The translations under genes were made by a program, and so were the position numbers. From positions 1-36,670 of the forward strand of contig JBDKLO010000059.1 of the NCBI GenBank assembly GCA_039795615.1: a stretch of 36,670 bases of DNA. The letters are read 5' to 3'. The notes beneath the pieces were generated by a model. The model did not search any database. It was not told where the DNA came from and saw nothing but the letters and a program-made list of their open reading frames with translations. Below, piece by piece: positions 29,800 to 36,670 of this stretch. Numbering within the stretch: the stretch's first letter is position 1; every line of letters starts with the position of its first letter. The stretch comes from UBA6136 sp039795615 (GTDB taxonomy: Bacteria; Pseudomonadota; Gammaproteobacteria; Methylococcales; Methylococcaceae).

Positions 29800-32403
29800 A
29801 TGGAAGAGAATTACCAACCCGCCATCATCGAAGCCAAAACCCAGCAGCTTTGGGAAGACAAAGGCGTCTTCCGGGCGGTCGAGGATCCCTCCCGGGAGAA
29901 GTACTACTGCCTGTCGATGTTCCCCTATCCCAGTGGCCGACTGCACATGGGCCATGTCCGGAACTACACCATTGGCGACGTCATGGCCCGCTACCAGCGC
30001 ATGCTCGGCAAAAACGTGCTCCAGCCCATGGGCTGGGATGCCTTTGGCCTTCCTGCTGAAAATGCCGCCATGGGCAAAGGCGTTCACCCGGCTGACTGGA
30101 CCTTCGAAAACATTGCCTACATGAAGCGCCAGCTCAAGGAGCTTGGGTTTGGCTACGACTGGCAACGTGAACTTGCCACGTGTTCGCCAGAATATTACCG
30201 CTGGGAGCAATGGTTTTTTCTGAGACTGCTTGAGAAGGGACTGGTCTACAAAAAGACCGCTCCGGTCAACTGGTGCCCGCACGACCATACCGTTCTGGCT
30301 AATGAACAAGTGATTGAAGGCTGCTGCTGGCGTTGCGACACGCCCGTCGTCCGCAAGGAGATTTCGCAGTGGTTCATGCGCATTACGGCCTATGCGGAGG
30401 AACTCCTCGCAGAACTCGATACTCTGGACGGCTGGCCCGAGCAGGTTCGCACCATGCAGGCCAACTGGATTGGTAAGAGTCATGGTGTGCGCTTTGCCTT
30501 CCCCTACACCCTGGAAGGGAAAGAGGGAAAACTTTGGGTCTACACCACCCGCGCCGACACCATCATGGGAGTCACCTTCTGCGTGGTCGCCCCAGAGCAC
30601 CCCCTGGCCGCTCATGCAGCTCGCCACCGCCCAGACCTTGTCGACTTCATTCGAGAGTGCGAGCAAAGCGGCACCGCCGAAGCCGACATGGCCACTATGG
30701 AAAAGAAGGGCATGGACACGGGTCTGACCGTTCGCCACCCCCTCACCGGAAACGACATCCCCGTCTGGGTCGGCAACTACGTCCTGATGAGTTATGGCGA
30801 AGGCGCTGTCATGGCAGTCCCTGCCCACGACGAACGTGATTTCCATTTTGCCAAACGCTACGGTCTTGGCATTCAGCAGGTCATTGCCCGAAAAGACGGC
30901 AAGGAGACCTTCGATGAGGCCGAATGGCAGGACTGGTATGGAGACAAGACCCTCGGCGTGTGCGTCCATTCCGCTGCCTATGATGGTCTTGACCATGGCG
31001 CAGCCGTCGATGCCATTGCCAAGGATCTTGCGGCCCTTGACCTGGGTGAAAAGCAAACCAACTTCAGACTCCGGGATTGGGGCGTTTCGCGCCAGCGCTA
31101 CTGGGGTTGCCCTGTTCCCGTCATCACCTGCGAAAGCTGTGGCACCGTTCCGGTTCCGGATCAGGATCTCCCGGTCCTGCTGCCTCGCGACGTCGACATC
31201 ACGGGGGTCGGCTCCCCTCTCACGCGGCTGGATGATTTCGTCAATGTCCCCTGCCCCTGCTGCGGCAAGCCCGCCCAGAGGGAGACGGACACCTTCGATA
31301 CCTTCATGGAGTCGTCCTGGTATTTCGCGCGCTATACCTCGGCAGACAATGCCGAAGCCATGCTGGACGAACGGGCCAATTACTGGCTCCCCGTAGATCA
31401 GTACATTGGCGGAATCGAACATGCGATCCTGCACCTTTTGTATTCGCGCTTCTACCACAAGCTCCTGCGAGATGCCGGGCTATTGAAGGCGAAGGAACCC
31501 TTTGCCCGCCTGCTGACACAGGGCATGGTGGTCGCCCCGACCTTCTTCCGGGAAGCCGAGGGCCGCAAACAGTATGTCGGCCCCGATGAAGTCGATGTCA
31601 CGACCGATGACAAGGGACGGATCACCTCGGCCCTCCTAAAAAAGGACGGTCAACCGGTCCGGGTCGGCGGCACGGAAAAGATGTCCAAGTCCAAGAATAA
31701 TGGCGTCGACCCCGAGCACCTGGTCACCCGTTATGGTGCAGACACCGTCCGACTCTTCACGATGTTCGCAGCCCCCCCTGACCAATCTCTCGAATGGTCC
31801 GACTCGGGCGTCGAAGGCGGGTTTAGGTTCCTCAGGCGTTTGTGGCGACAGGTGTCCCAGCATGTCGAGAATGGGATTCCCGATGGAACGGCACCCTCCA
31901 CCTTCAATGACGGCCAAAAGCAGATTCGTCGGCAGGTCCATGAGACCCTGAAAAAGGTGACCGACGATATGGGGCGCCGCTTTACCTTCAATACGGCGAT
32001 TGCAGCTAACATGGAGCTTCTGAATTCGCTCTCGAGGTTCGAAGACACCTCCGAAGCCGGACGCTGGATTCGCCAGGAGGCACTGGAGAGAGTCACACTG
32101 ATGTTGGCGCCCATCGTTCCTCACATCACCCAAAGCCTCTGGGAGGCTCTGGGCCATGAGGGCATCATCGCCACCGCTCCGTGGCCCAAGGTCGATGCAT
32201 CCGCGCTGGTTCAGGATGCAATCGAGATGGTGGTCCAAGTCAACGGCAAGCTCCGTGGGAAGATTTCGGCACCGGTAGGGGCGACGAGCGATGCCATTCA
32301 GGCCCTGGCCCTCGCTGATGAAGGCGTTCAGCGCTTTGTCGAAGGGCAACCCCTCAAAAAGGTGATCGTCGTTCCTGGCAAGTTGGTCAACATCGTGGTC
32401 TAG
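29800..32403 (+). CDS. leuS: Leucyl-tRNA synthetase
   Basis: Class I aminoacyl-tRNA synthetase charging tRNA-Leu, 867 residues, normal length for bacteria. The HIGH-type motif is HMGH (49-52, in PSGRLHMGHVRNYTIGD), the editing domain contains YTTRADTIMGVTF, and the KMSKS motif is at 627-631. Two cysteine pairs of the zinc-domain type occur in CESCGTVP and CPCCGKP. ATG at 29800 gives the family start MEENYQP. The intergenic region with hemC (29647-29799) has a possible promoter, TTGAAT (29738-29743) and TAGTAT (29763-29768), but the 19-nt spacing is long. leuS heads the operon with lptE, holA, proA and nadD. Confidence 0.98.
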   Translation: MEENYQPAIIEAKTQQLWEDKGVFRAVEDPSREKYYCLSMFPYPSGRLHMGHVRNYTIGDVMARYQRMLGKNVLQPMGWDAFGLPAENAAMGKGVHPADWTFENIAYMKRQLKELGFGYDWQRELATCSPEYYRWEQWFFLRLLEKGLVYKKTAPVNWCPHDHTVLANEQVIEGCCWRCDTPVVRKEISQWFMRITAYAEELLAELDTLDGWPEQVRTMQANWIGKSHGVRFAFPYTLEGKEGKLWVYTTRADTIMGVTFCVVAPEHPLAAHAARHRPDLVDFIRECEQSGTAEADMATMEKKGMDTGLTVRHPLTGNDIPVWVGNYVLMSYGEGAVMAVPAHDERDFHFAKRYGLGIQQVIARKDGKETFDEAEWQDWYGDKTLGVCVHSAAYDGLDHGAAVDAIAKDLAALDLGEKQTNFRLRDWGVSRQRYWGCPVPVITCESCGTVPVPDQDLPVLLPRDVDITGVGSPLTRLDDFVNVPCPCCGKPAQRETDTFDTFMESSWYFARYTSADNAEAMLDERANYWLPVDQYIGGIEHAILHLLYSRFYHKLLRDAGLLKAKEPFARLLTQGMVVAPTFFREAEGRKQYVGPDEVDVTTDDKGRITSALLKKDGQPVRVGGTEKMSKSKNNGVDPEHLVTRYGADTVRLFTMFAAPPDQSLEWSDSGVEGGFRFLRRLWRQVSQHVENGIPDGTAPSTFNDGQKQIRRQVHETLKKVTDDMGRRFTFNTAIAANMELLNSLSRFEDTSEAGRWIRQEALERVTLMLAPIVPHITQSLWEALGHEGIIATAPWPKVDASALVQDAIEMVVQVNGKLRGKISAPVGATSDAIQALALADEGVQRFVEGQPLKKVIVVPGKLVNIVV

Positions 32404-32405
32404 AG

Positions 32406-32981
32406 ATGCTCAGACTCCCGTCACTGCTGGTTTTGATTGGGCTCCTTGGTGCCTGCGGCTTTCATCCTCGGGGGGGGTTGCCTGACAACATCAAGGACAA
32501 GTCCATTGCCCTTACTGGCATTGGACCGAGCGTCAACCTCTACAACCTCTTCGTTCAGCGGTTGAAAATTGCCGGTGGCAAATTCACCACCAAGAGCGGC
32601 GATGCGACTGTGGTCGTGAATATCCTCAAGCAGCGGCATATCCGGCGTCCCATCACCTTGAGTGCCGTTGGCCGCGCCAACATGTTTGACCTCAACTACA
32701 TCGTGGTTTACGAGGTTCATGACAGCAAGGGGCACGCGCTCAGCAAACCCAGTGAGCTTGCGATTCGACGGGAGTACTTCAACACACAGGCCTCCCCTCT
32801 GGGTCAAGGACTTGAGGAACAGCAGTACCGGACCGAGATGGAAAGCGAGGCCTCCCTGACCCTTTTGAGGCAGGTCACGCTGATCCTTGAGAATCCGCCT
32901 AAGGTTCCTTACGAAAACCCCACGGAGGACTCCAAGGCCAACAGCCCCGAACCTTTGAGCAATGGCAGCATGCAGCCGTGA
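32406..32981 (+). CDS. lptE: LPS-assembly lipoprotein LptE
   Basis: Outer-membrane lipoprotein that plugs the LptD barrel in lipopolysaccharide export, 191 residues. It has a short signal peptide with lipobox LGAC (C17), then GFHPRG, a typical LptE opening. The rest is of low recognisability, as is normal for the family; position between leuS and holA is strong support. The ATG lies 2 nt after the leuS stop. A run of eight G (32470-32477) falls early in the coding sequence. Confidence 0.92.
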   Translation: MLRLPSLLVLIGLLGACGFHPRGGLPDNIKDKSIALTGIGPSVNLYNLFVQRLKIAGGKFTTKSGDATVVVNILKQRHIRRPITLSAVGRANMFDLNYIVVYEVHDSKGHALSKPSELAIRREYFNTQASPLGQGLEEQQYRTEMESEASLTLLRQVTLILENPPKVPYENPTEDSKANSPEPLSNGSMQP

Positions 32982-34006
32982 AAATCCGGGTTGACCAGCT
33001 CGCAGCGCAGCTCCAGAAAAAGCTCGCTCCGGTCTACATCGTCAGTGGCGATGAACCCCTGCAACGCCAGGAATGCGTGGATGCGATCCGAGCCGTTGCG
33101 CGCGAACAGGGATTCATCGATCGGGAGATCATGGATGGCGAAACCGGATTCGAATGGGCCAGCGTTCGCATGTCTGCCCGCGAGCGCTCCCTGTTCGGTG
33201 ATCCCCGCATTCTCGACCTGAGGTTACCCCAAAAGCCCGACCGCGAGGGCCAAGACGTTTTAACGGGCATCGCAACATCCCCTTCAGACGAAATTCTGCT
33301 GCTCGTTCAGCTCCCGAAACTGACTGCCAAGGACCAACAAGCCGGCTGGTTTCAAAAGCTGGAGACTCAAGGCGTTCATATTCAGGTCTGGCCACTCGAA
33401 GGCGATCGCCTGATCCGCTGGATTGAACACCGAATGAGTAGCCGCGGACTCCTGGTGAACCAGTCGGGTGTTCGACTGATCGCAGCCCGAGTCGAAGGGA
33501 ATCTTCTGGCTGCAGCGCAAGAAATCGAAAAGCTGCAGATCCTGTTTGGTGGCGGTCAAGTGACCGACGCCATGATACGGGAAGCAGTCGCCGATAACTC
33601 TCGCTATGACGTCTTCGATCTGGCGGAGGAGATCCTTGCAGGGCACCTGGGACGCACGCAAAGAATACTCAAGGGTCTCCAAAACGAAGGGATTGCCCCT
33701 CAGGTGGCCCTTTGGTCGGTAACCCGAGAACTGCGCCTTGCCAATCGCCTCAAAAGGGAACTTGCCGAAGGCAAAAGCTACGATGCCCTGGCCAGCACCC
33801 ATCGTCTCTGGGATCGCCATAAAAGCGTCATGCAAACGGCGCTGGGGCGGCTAACTCCCCAAGGCATCCGCTCCTGCCTGGTTCGTGCCGCAGAAGTGGA
33901 CCGGATTGGGAAAGGCCTGGCTCCTGGCGATCCTTGGGATGCGCTTTGGGGACTCTGTGTGGCCGTGGCTACCGGAGCCGTTTCGCCGTCGAATATTGCC
34001 CATTGA
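32978..34006 (+). CDS. holA: DNA polymerase III delta subunit HolA
   Basis: Clamp-loader delta subunit, which opens the beta clamp; 342 residues. The N-terminus LAPVYIVSGDEPLQRQECVDAIR is the family signature, followed by IEHRMSSRGL and the EIEKLQILF segment of the middle domain. The start is GTG at 32978, overlapping the lptE stop (GTGA), so translation is probably coupled. The neighbours are exactly those expected for holA. Confidence 0.94.
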   Translation: MKIRVDQLAAQLQKKLAPVYIVSGDEPLQRQECVDAIRAVAREQGFIDREIMDGETGFEWASVRMSARERSLFGDPRILDLRLPQKPDREGQDVLTGIATSPSDEILLLVQLPKLTAKDQQAGWFQKLETQGVHIQVWPLEGDRLIRWIEHRMSSRGLLVNQSGVRLIAARVEGNLLAAAQEIEKLQILFGGGQVTDAMIREAVADNSRYDVFDLAEEILAGHLGRTQRILKGLQNEGIAPQVALWSVTRELRLANRLKRELAEGKSYDALASTHRLWDRHKSVMQTALGRLTPQGIRSCLVRAAEVDRIGKGLAPGDPWDALWGLCVAVATGAVSPSNIAH

Positions 34007-34020
34007 TCATGGAAAGCCTT

Positions 34021-35283
34021 ATGTCCGAATCCCTCAAACAGAACCTTCTTGCGATCGGCGTCAAGGCCCGCGAGGCCTCTCGGACCATCGGCCGGGCCGA
34101 AACCCGGGACAAGAACAGAGCCCTTGATGCCATTGCCGCACGATTGGAAGCAGCAATCCCCACTCTGATCGGAGAAAACGCCAAGGATCTTGAAGCCGGC
34201 CGAGCCAAGGGATTGGACGCGGCTCTACTGGATCGGCTGGAACTGAACGAAAACCGGATTCGGGCGATGGCCCAAGGCGTTCGTGAAGTGGCCGCATTGC
34301 CGGACCCCGTGGGTGAAATTACGAATATGACGTACCGTCCCTCAGGTATTCAGGTGGGTCGGATGCGGGTACCGCTGGGCGTCATCGGGATCATCTATGA
34401 GTCACGTCCCAACGTGACGGTGGATGCAGCAGCTCTGTGTCTCAAGTCCGGCAATGCGACCATCCTTCGAGGCGGCTCCGAATCCATTCACTCCAACAGG
34501 GCGATTGCTGTCTGTATCCGGGGCGGACTCAACGATGCGGGACTCCGCGAGGATTGCGTCCAGCTCATTGACACCACCGATCGTGCCGCCGTGGGTGAGC
34601 TTCTGAAGTTGGATCGCCATGTCGATGTCATCATTCCGCGAGGCGGCAAGGGCTTGATCGAACGAATCGTGGCCGACTCCAGGATCCCGGTGATCAAGCA
34701 CCTTGACGGGATTTGTCATGTCTTCATCGATGACCGATGCGACCCCGAAAAGGCCCTCCGAATTGCAGTCAACGCGAAAACCCAGCGCTATGGGGTATGC
34801 AATGCCATGGAAACCTTGCTGGTCGCAAAAGCGGTGGCACCGGCCCTGTTGCCGGCCTTGGGTGATGCGCTGACAGCTAAAGGCGTCGAGCTTCGGGGCT
34901 GCCCACAAACCCTTAGCTTGATTTCAGCTGCGGTTCCTGCCCTTGAGGACGATTGGGATACCGAGTACTTGGCTCCGATCCTCTCCATCCGGGTGGTGGA
35001 AGACCTTGATGCCGCCATGGATCACATTGCCCGCCACAGTTCAGGCCACACCGAATCGATCGTGACCGAGGACTACACGCGAGCCCGACGGTTTCTTCGA
35101 GAGGTCGACTCGAGCTCGGTCATGGTCAATGCCTCAACACGCTTCGCCGACGGTTTTGAATATGGCCTCGGTGCCGAGATTGGCATTTCAACCGATAAGT
35201 TGCATGCTCGGGGACCCGTAGGCCTTGAAGGGCTCACCAGCCAGAAGTACGTGGTGCTGGGTGATGGCCACATTCGGGGTTAG
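34021..35283 (+). CDS. proA: Gamma-glutamyl phosphate reductase ProA
   Basis: Second step of proline synthesis, reducing glutamyl-5-phosphate to the semialdehyde; 420 residues. Landmarks are VPLGVIGIIYESRPNVTVDA, LRGGSESIHSN, IPRGGKGLI, and the catalytic cysteine C260 in YGVCNAMETLL. ATG at 34021 is preferred over ATG 34009 because GGAAAG lies about 6 nt upstream and the length matches the family. No proB is in the window. The gene sits between holA and nadD, as in pseudomonads. Confidence 0.97.
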   Translation: MSESLKQNLLAIGVKAREASRTIGRAETRDKNRALDAIAARLEAAIPTLIGENAKDLEAGRAKGLDAALLDRLELNENRIRAMAQGVREVAALPDPVGEITNMTYRPSGIQVGRMRVPLGVIGIIYESRPNVTVDAAALCLKSGNATILRGGSESIHSNRAIAVCIRGGLNDAGLREDCVQLIDTTDRAAVGELLKLDRHVDVIIPRGGKGLIERIVADSRIPVIKHLDGICHVFIDDRCDPEKALRIAVNAKTQRYGVCNAMETLLVAKAVAPALLPALGDALTAKGVELRGCPQTLSLISAAVPALEDDWDTEYLAPILSIRVVEDLDAAMDHIARHSSGHTESIVTEDYTRARRFLREVDSSSVMVNASTRFADGFEYGLGAEIGISTDKLHARGPVGLEGLTSQKYVVLGDGHIRG

Positions 35284-35304
35284 CCTCACCTAGAGGACCA
35301 TGAG

Positions 35305-35949
35305 ATGAGGCTGATCGGCGTTTTCGGCGGCACCTTCGACCCCATTCATCATGGGCATCTTCGGATGGCGCAGGAAGTGCTCGACGCCACACCGATGGCA
35401 GAACTGCGCCTCGTCCCCTGCCATGTCCCGCCTCATCGGGAGGAACCCGGAGCCTCGTCAAGCGCCCGGGTCAAACTCATGGAAGTTGCCTTAGCTCACG
35501 CCGACCCGCGGCTCGAAATCGATACCCGGGAGCTGGATCGACCCGGACCCTCCTATATGGTCGACACCCTGATTTCCCTCCGCGAAACGCTCGGTCAAGA
35601 CGTGTCATTGGCTCTCATTCTGGGGCTTGATGCGGCCCAAGGGCTTCCCGAGTGGTCGCGCTGGACCCAGCTGACATCATTGGCCCACCTGATCATTCTG
35701 AGTCGTCCCGGCTATTCACCCGACTGGCCCAAAGCGCTGGAAGATCACTTGAGAGAGCGTTGGCGCCAGCATCCCGATCAGCTGCTCAACCAGCCCCGGG
35801 GCTTTGCGCTTCAGCTCCCGGTTACGCAGCTCGAGATCTCAGCCTCAAAGATCCGAAGGTTGCTCAAACAGGGGCGCAGTGCCGCCTATTTGACACCGGA
35901 CCCTGTGCTCGCCGAAATTGAAAGACGGGGACTCTATCGACCCGATTAG
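35305..35949 (+). CDS. nadD: Nicotinate-mononucleotide adenylyltransferase NadD
   Basis: NAD-synthesis enzyme that adenylates nicotinate mononucleotide, 214 residues. It has the nucleotidyltransferase motif GGTFDPIHHGHL (8-19) and the C-terminal ISASKIRRLL motif. ATG at 35305 has GAGG 8 nt upstream. It is the last gene of the leuS operon seen here; rsfS, which often follows nadD, is absent because a convergent bamA gene begins at once. The two stop codons overlap (35946-35949). Confidence 0.97.
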   Translation: MRLIGVFGGTFDPIHHGHLRMAQEVLDATPMAELRLVPCHVPPHREEPGASSSARVKLMEVALAHADPRLEIDTRELDRPGPSYMVDTLISLRETLGQDVSLALILGLDAAQGLPEWSRWTQLTSLAHLIILSRPGYSPDWPKALEDHLRERWRQHPDQLLNQPRGFALQLPVTQLEISASKIRRLLKQGRSAAYLTPDPVLAEIERRGLYRPD

Positions 35950-36670
35950 AACGTCTGGCCGAAGGAGAACTGGAACGACTGGAGATGGTCGCCGTAGACG
36001 GTATTGAGAGGACGCGCAACACTGAAACCAATGGCGCCAAACGGTGAAATCCAGCGCGCGAGAATGCCCGGGGAGTAGCGCAGGAAATCGCCTTTGACCG
36101 GCGCGTAGCAGAGGCCATCGGAGGGATTACCGTTGCTTGCGGAGGTATACCCTTTGGGACCCGCCACCTGAAACGCGTTGCAGTAGACGTTACCCACGTC
36201 AAAGAATGCACCAATACGGATGCTTTTGCTGTCTTCCATAAAGGGAGGGGGCGCCAGAATTTCCGCCTGCATCACGATCTTGCTCGAACCCCCGAGCGAG
36301 AGAAGCCCGCCCTGACCCAGCTGGTTGGAGATGGTCTTCGGACCCAGTGAGCTCGGGAAGAAGCCTCGCATCGACTGGGGGCCACCCGCAAAAAAGTTTT
36401 CCCAAAATGGCAGGGCCGGAGCCCCATTAAATCCATCCCCGTAGGCCGCTTCTGCCGCCAACTGGAGCGTCAGATCCTTCGCGAGAGGGAAAAAATGCTG
36501 CGTCTTCGCGCTCGCCTTGAAGAAGGCGACAGAATCGGAACCAAAGACAGGAGGAGTCGCCATAATCTGAATTCTTTGCGCTCCACCTTCGGTGGGGAAC
36601 ATCGCCCGATTGAGGGTGTCGTGCACATAGCCGACAGCAACCGGAATGTAATCGAAGGCGTAGTTAGTCT
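35946..36670 (-). CDS. bamA: Outer-membrane assembly protein BamA, C-terminal part (5' end beyond window)
   Basis: The C-terminal 240 residues of an Omp85 barrel; the frame is still open at the window edge, so the gene is incomplete here, not truncated. It shows DYIPVAVGYVHDTLNRAMFP, PFWENFFAGGPQSMRGF with the RGF of the lid-loop VRGY/F motif, GAFFDVGNVY, and the terminal beta-signal FQFSFGQTF ending in Phe. BamA is preferred over TamA because of the DTLNRAMFPTEG and ENFFAGGP segments. Its stop codon overlaps that of nadD. A location beside nadD is unusual compared with the common rseP-bamA-skp order. Confidence 0.9.
   Translation of the reverse strand, partial: TNYAFDYIPVAVGYVHDTLNRAMFPTEGGAQRIQIMATPPVFGSDSVAFFKASAKTQHFFPLAKDLTLQLAAEAAYGDGFNGAPALPFWENFFAGGPQSMRGFFPSSLGPKTISNQLGQGGLLSLGGSSKIVMQAEILAPPPFMEDSKSIRIGAFFDVGNVYCNAFQVAGPKGYTSASNGNPSDGLCYAPVKGDFLRYSPGILARWISPFGAIGFSVARPLNTVYGDHLQSFQFSFGQTF

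Noticed and set aside
29779..31458. Long open frame (559 codons) on the minus strand opposite leuS
   Set aside because: It lies wholly within leuS apart from a few leader bases, shows no known motif, and reflects the codon bias of leuS on the opposite strand.

Overview
The window reads as chromosomal DNA of a gammaproteobacterium, or a close relative such as the acidithiobacilli, with moderately high GC. The evidence is gene order: miaB-phoH-ybeY, engB / cytochrome c4 / dsbA, hemC-hemD-hemX-hemY and leuS-lptE-holA-proA-nadD are all arrangements known from that class. I see no tRNA, rRNA, insertion sequence, phage gene or CRISPR array. The genus cannot be named from the sequence alone.

Layout. 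11-2812 (minus): miaB, phoH/ybeZ, ybeY (tRNA modification and ribosome maturation). 2937-4321 (plus): an unrecognised protein and a fructose-6-phosphate aldolase/transaldolase-like enzyme. 4323-16208: a two-armed sensory locus, the most interesting part of the window. 16200-17890: an unrecognised protein (minus) and hemH (plus), followed by a strong hairpin. 17973-21332 (minus): a very large GH94-type glycoside phosphorylase. 21622-23678: engB (minus), then cytochrome c4 and dsbA (plus). 23679-29646 (minus): a Wzt-like ABC ATPase and the haem genes hemY, a hemD-hemX fusion and hemC. 29800-35949 (plus): leuS, lptE, holA, proA, nadD. 35946-36670 (minus): the 3' part of bamA, cut by the window edge.

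The sensory locus. The minus-strand arm encodes, in transcription order, an RsbW/SpoIIAB-like ATPase, CheW, CheR, a CheW with an N-terminal cysteine cluster, a CheA with a C-terminal receiver, CheB, a receiver-PP2C phosphatase, and a small lipoprotein. From CheW to the response regulator this matches the order of the Wsp surface-sensing operon (wspB-C-D-E-F-R). The regulator keeps a WspR-like receiver, but a PP2C/SpoIIE phosphatase stands where WspR carries its diguanylate cyclase. The divergent plus-strand arm encodes a beta-carbonic anhydrase, a STAS anti-sigma-antagonist, a membrane-anchored UrtA-like binding protein with no transporter genes, and a WspA-like chemoreceptor. Together these would join a periplasmic ligand sensor, through a Wsp-type array, to a complete partner-switching module of phosphatase, kinase and STAS protein. 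No sigma factor lies in the window, so the final target is unknown. The CheB receiver has lost its phospho-acceptor, and the receptor gene carries a run of nine G. The wiring is inferred from gene content and order, not demonstrated.

Many junctions in the minus-strand operons are 4-nt start/stop overlaps (ATGA, GTGA, TTGA), which fixes several non-ATG starts and suggests translational coupling.
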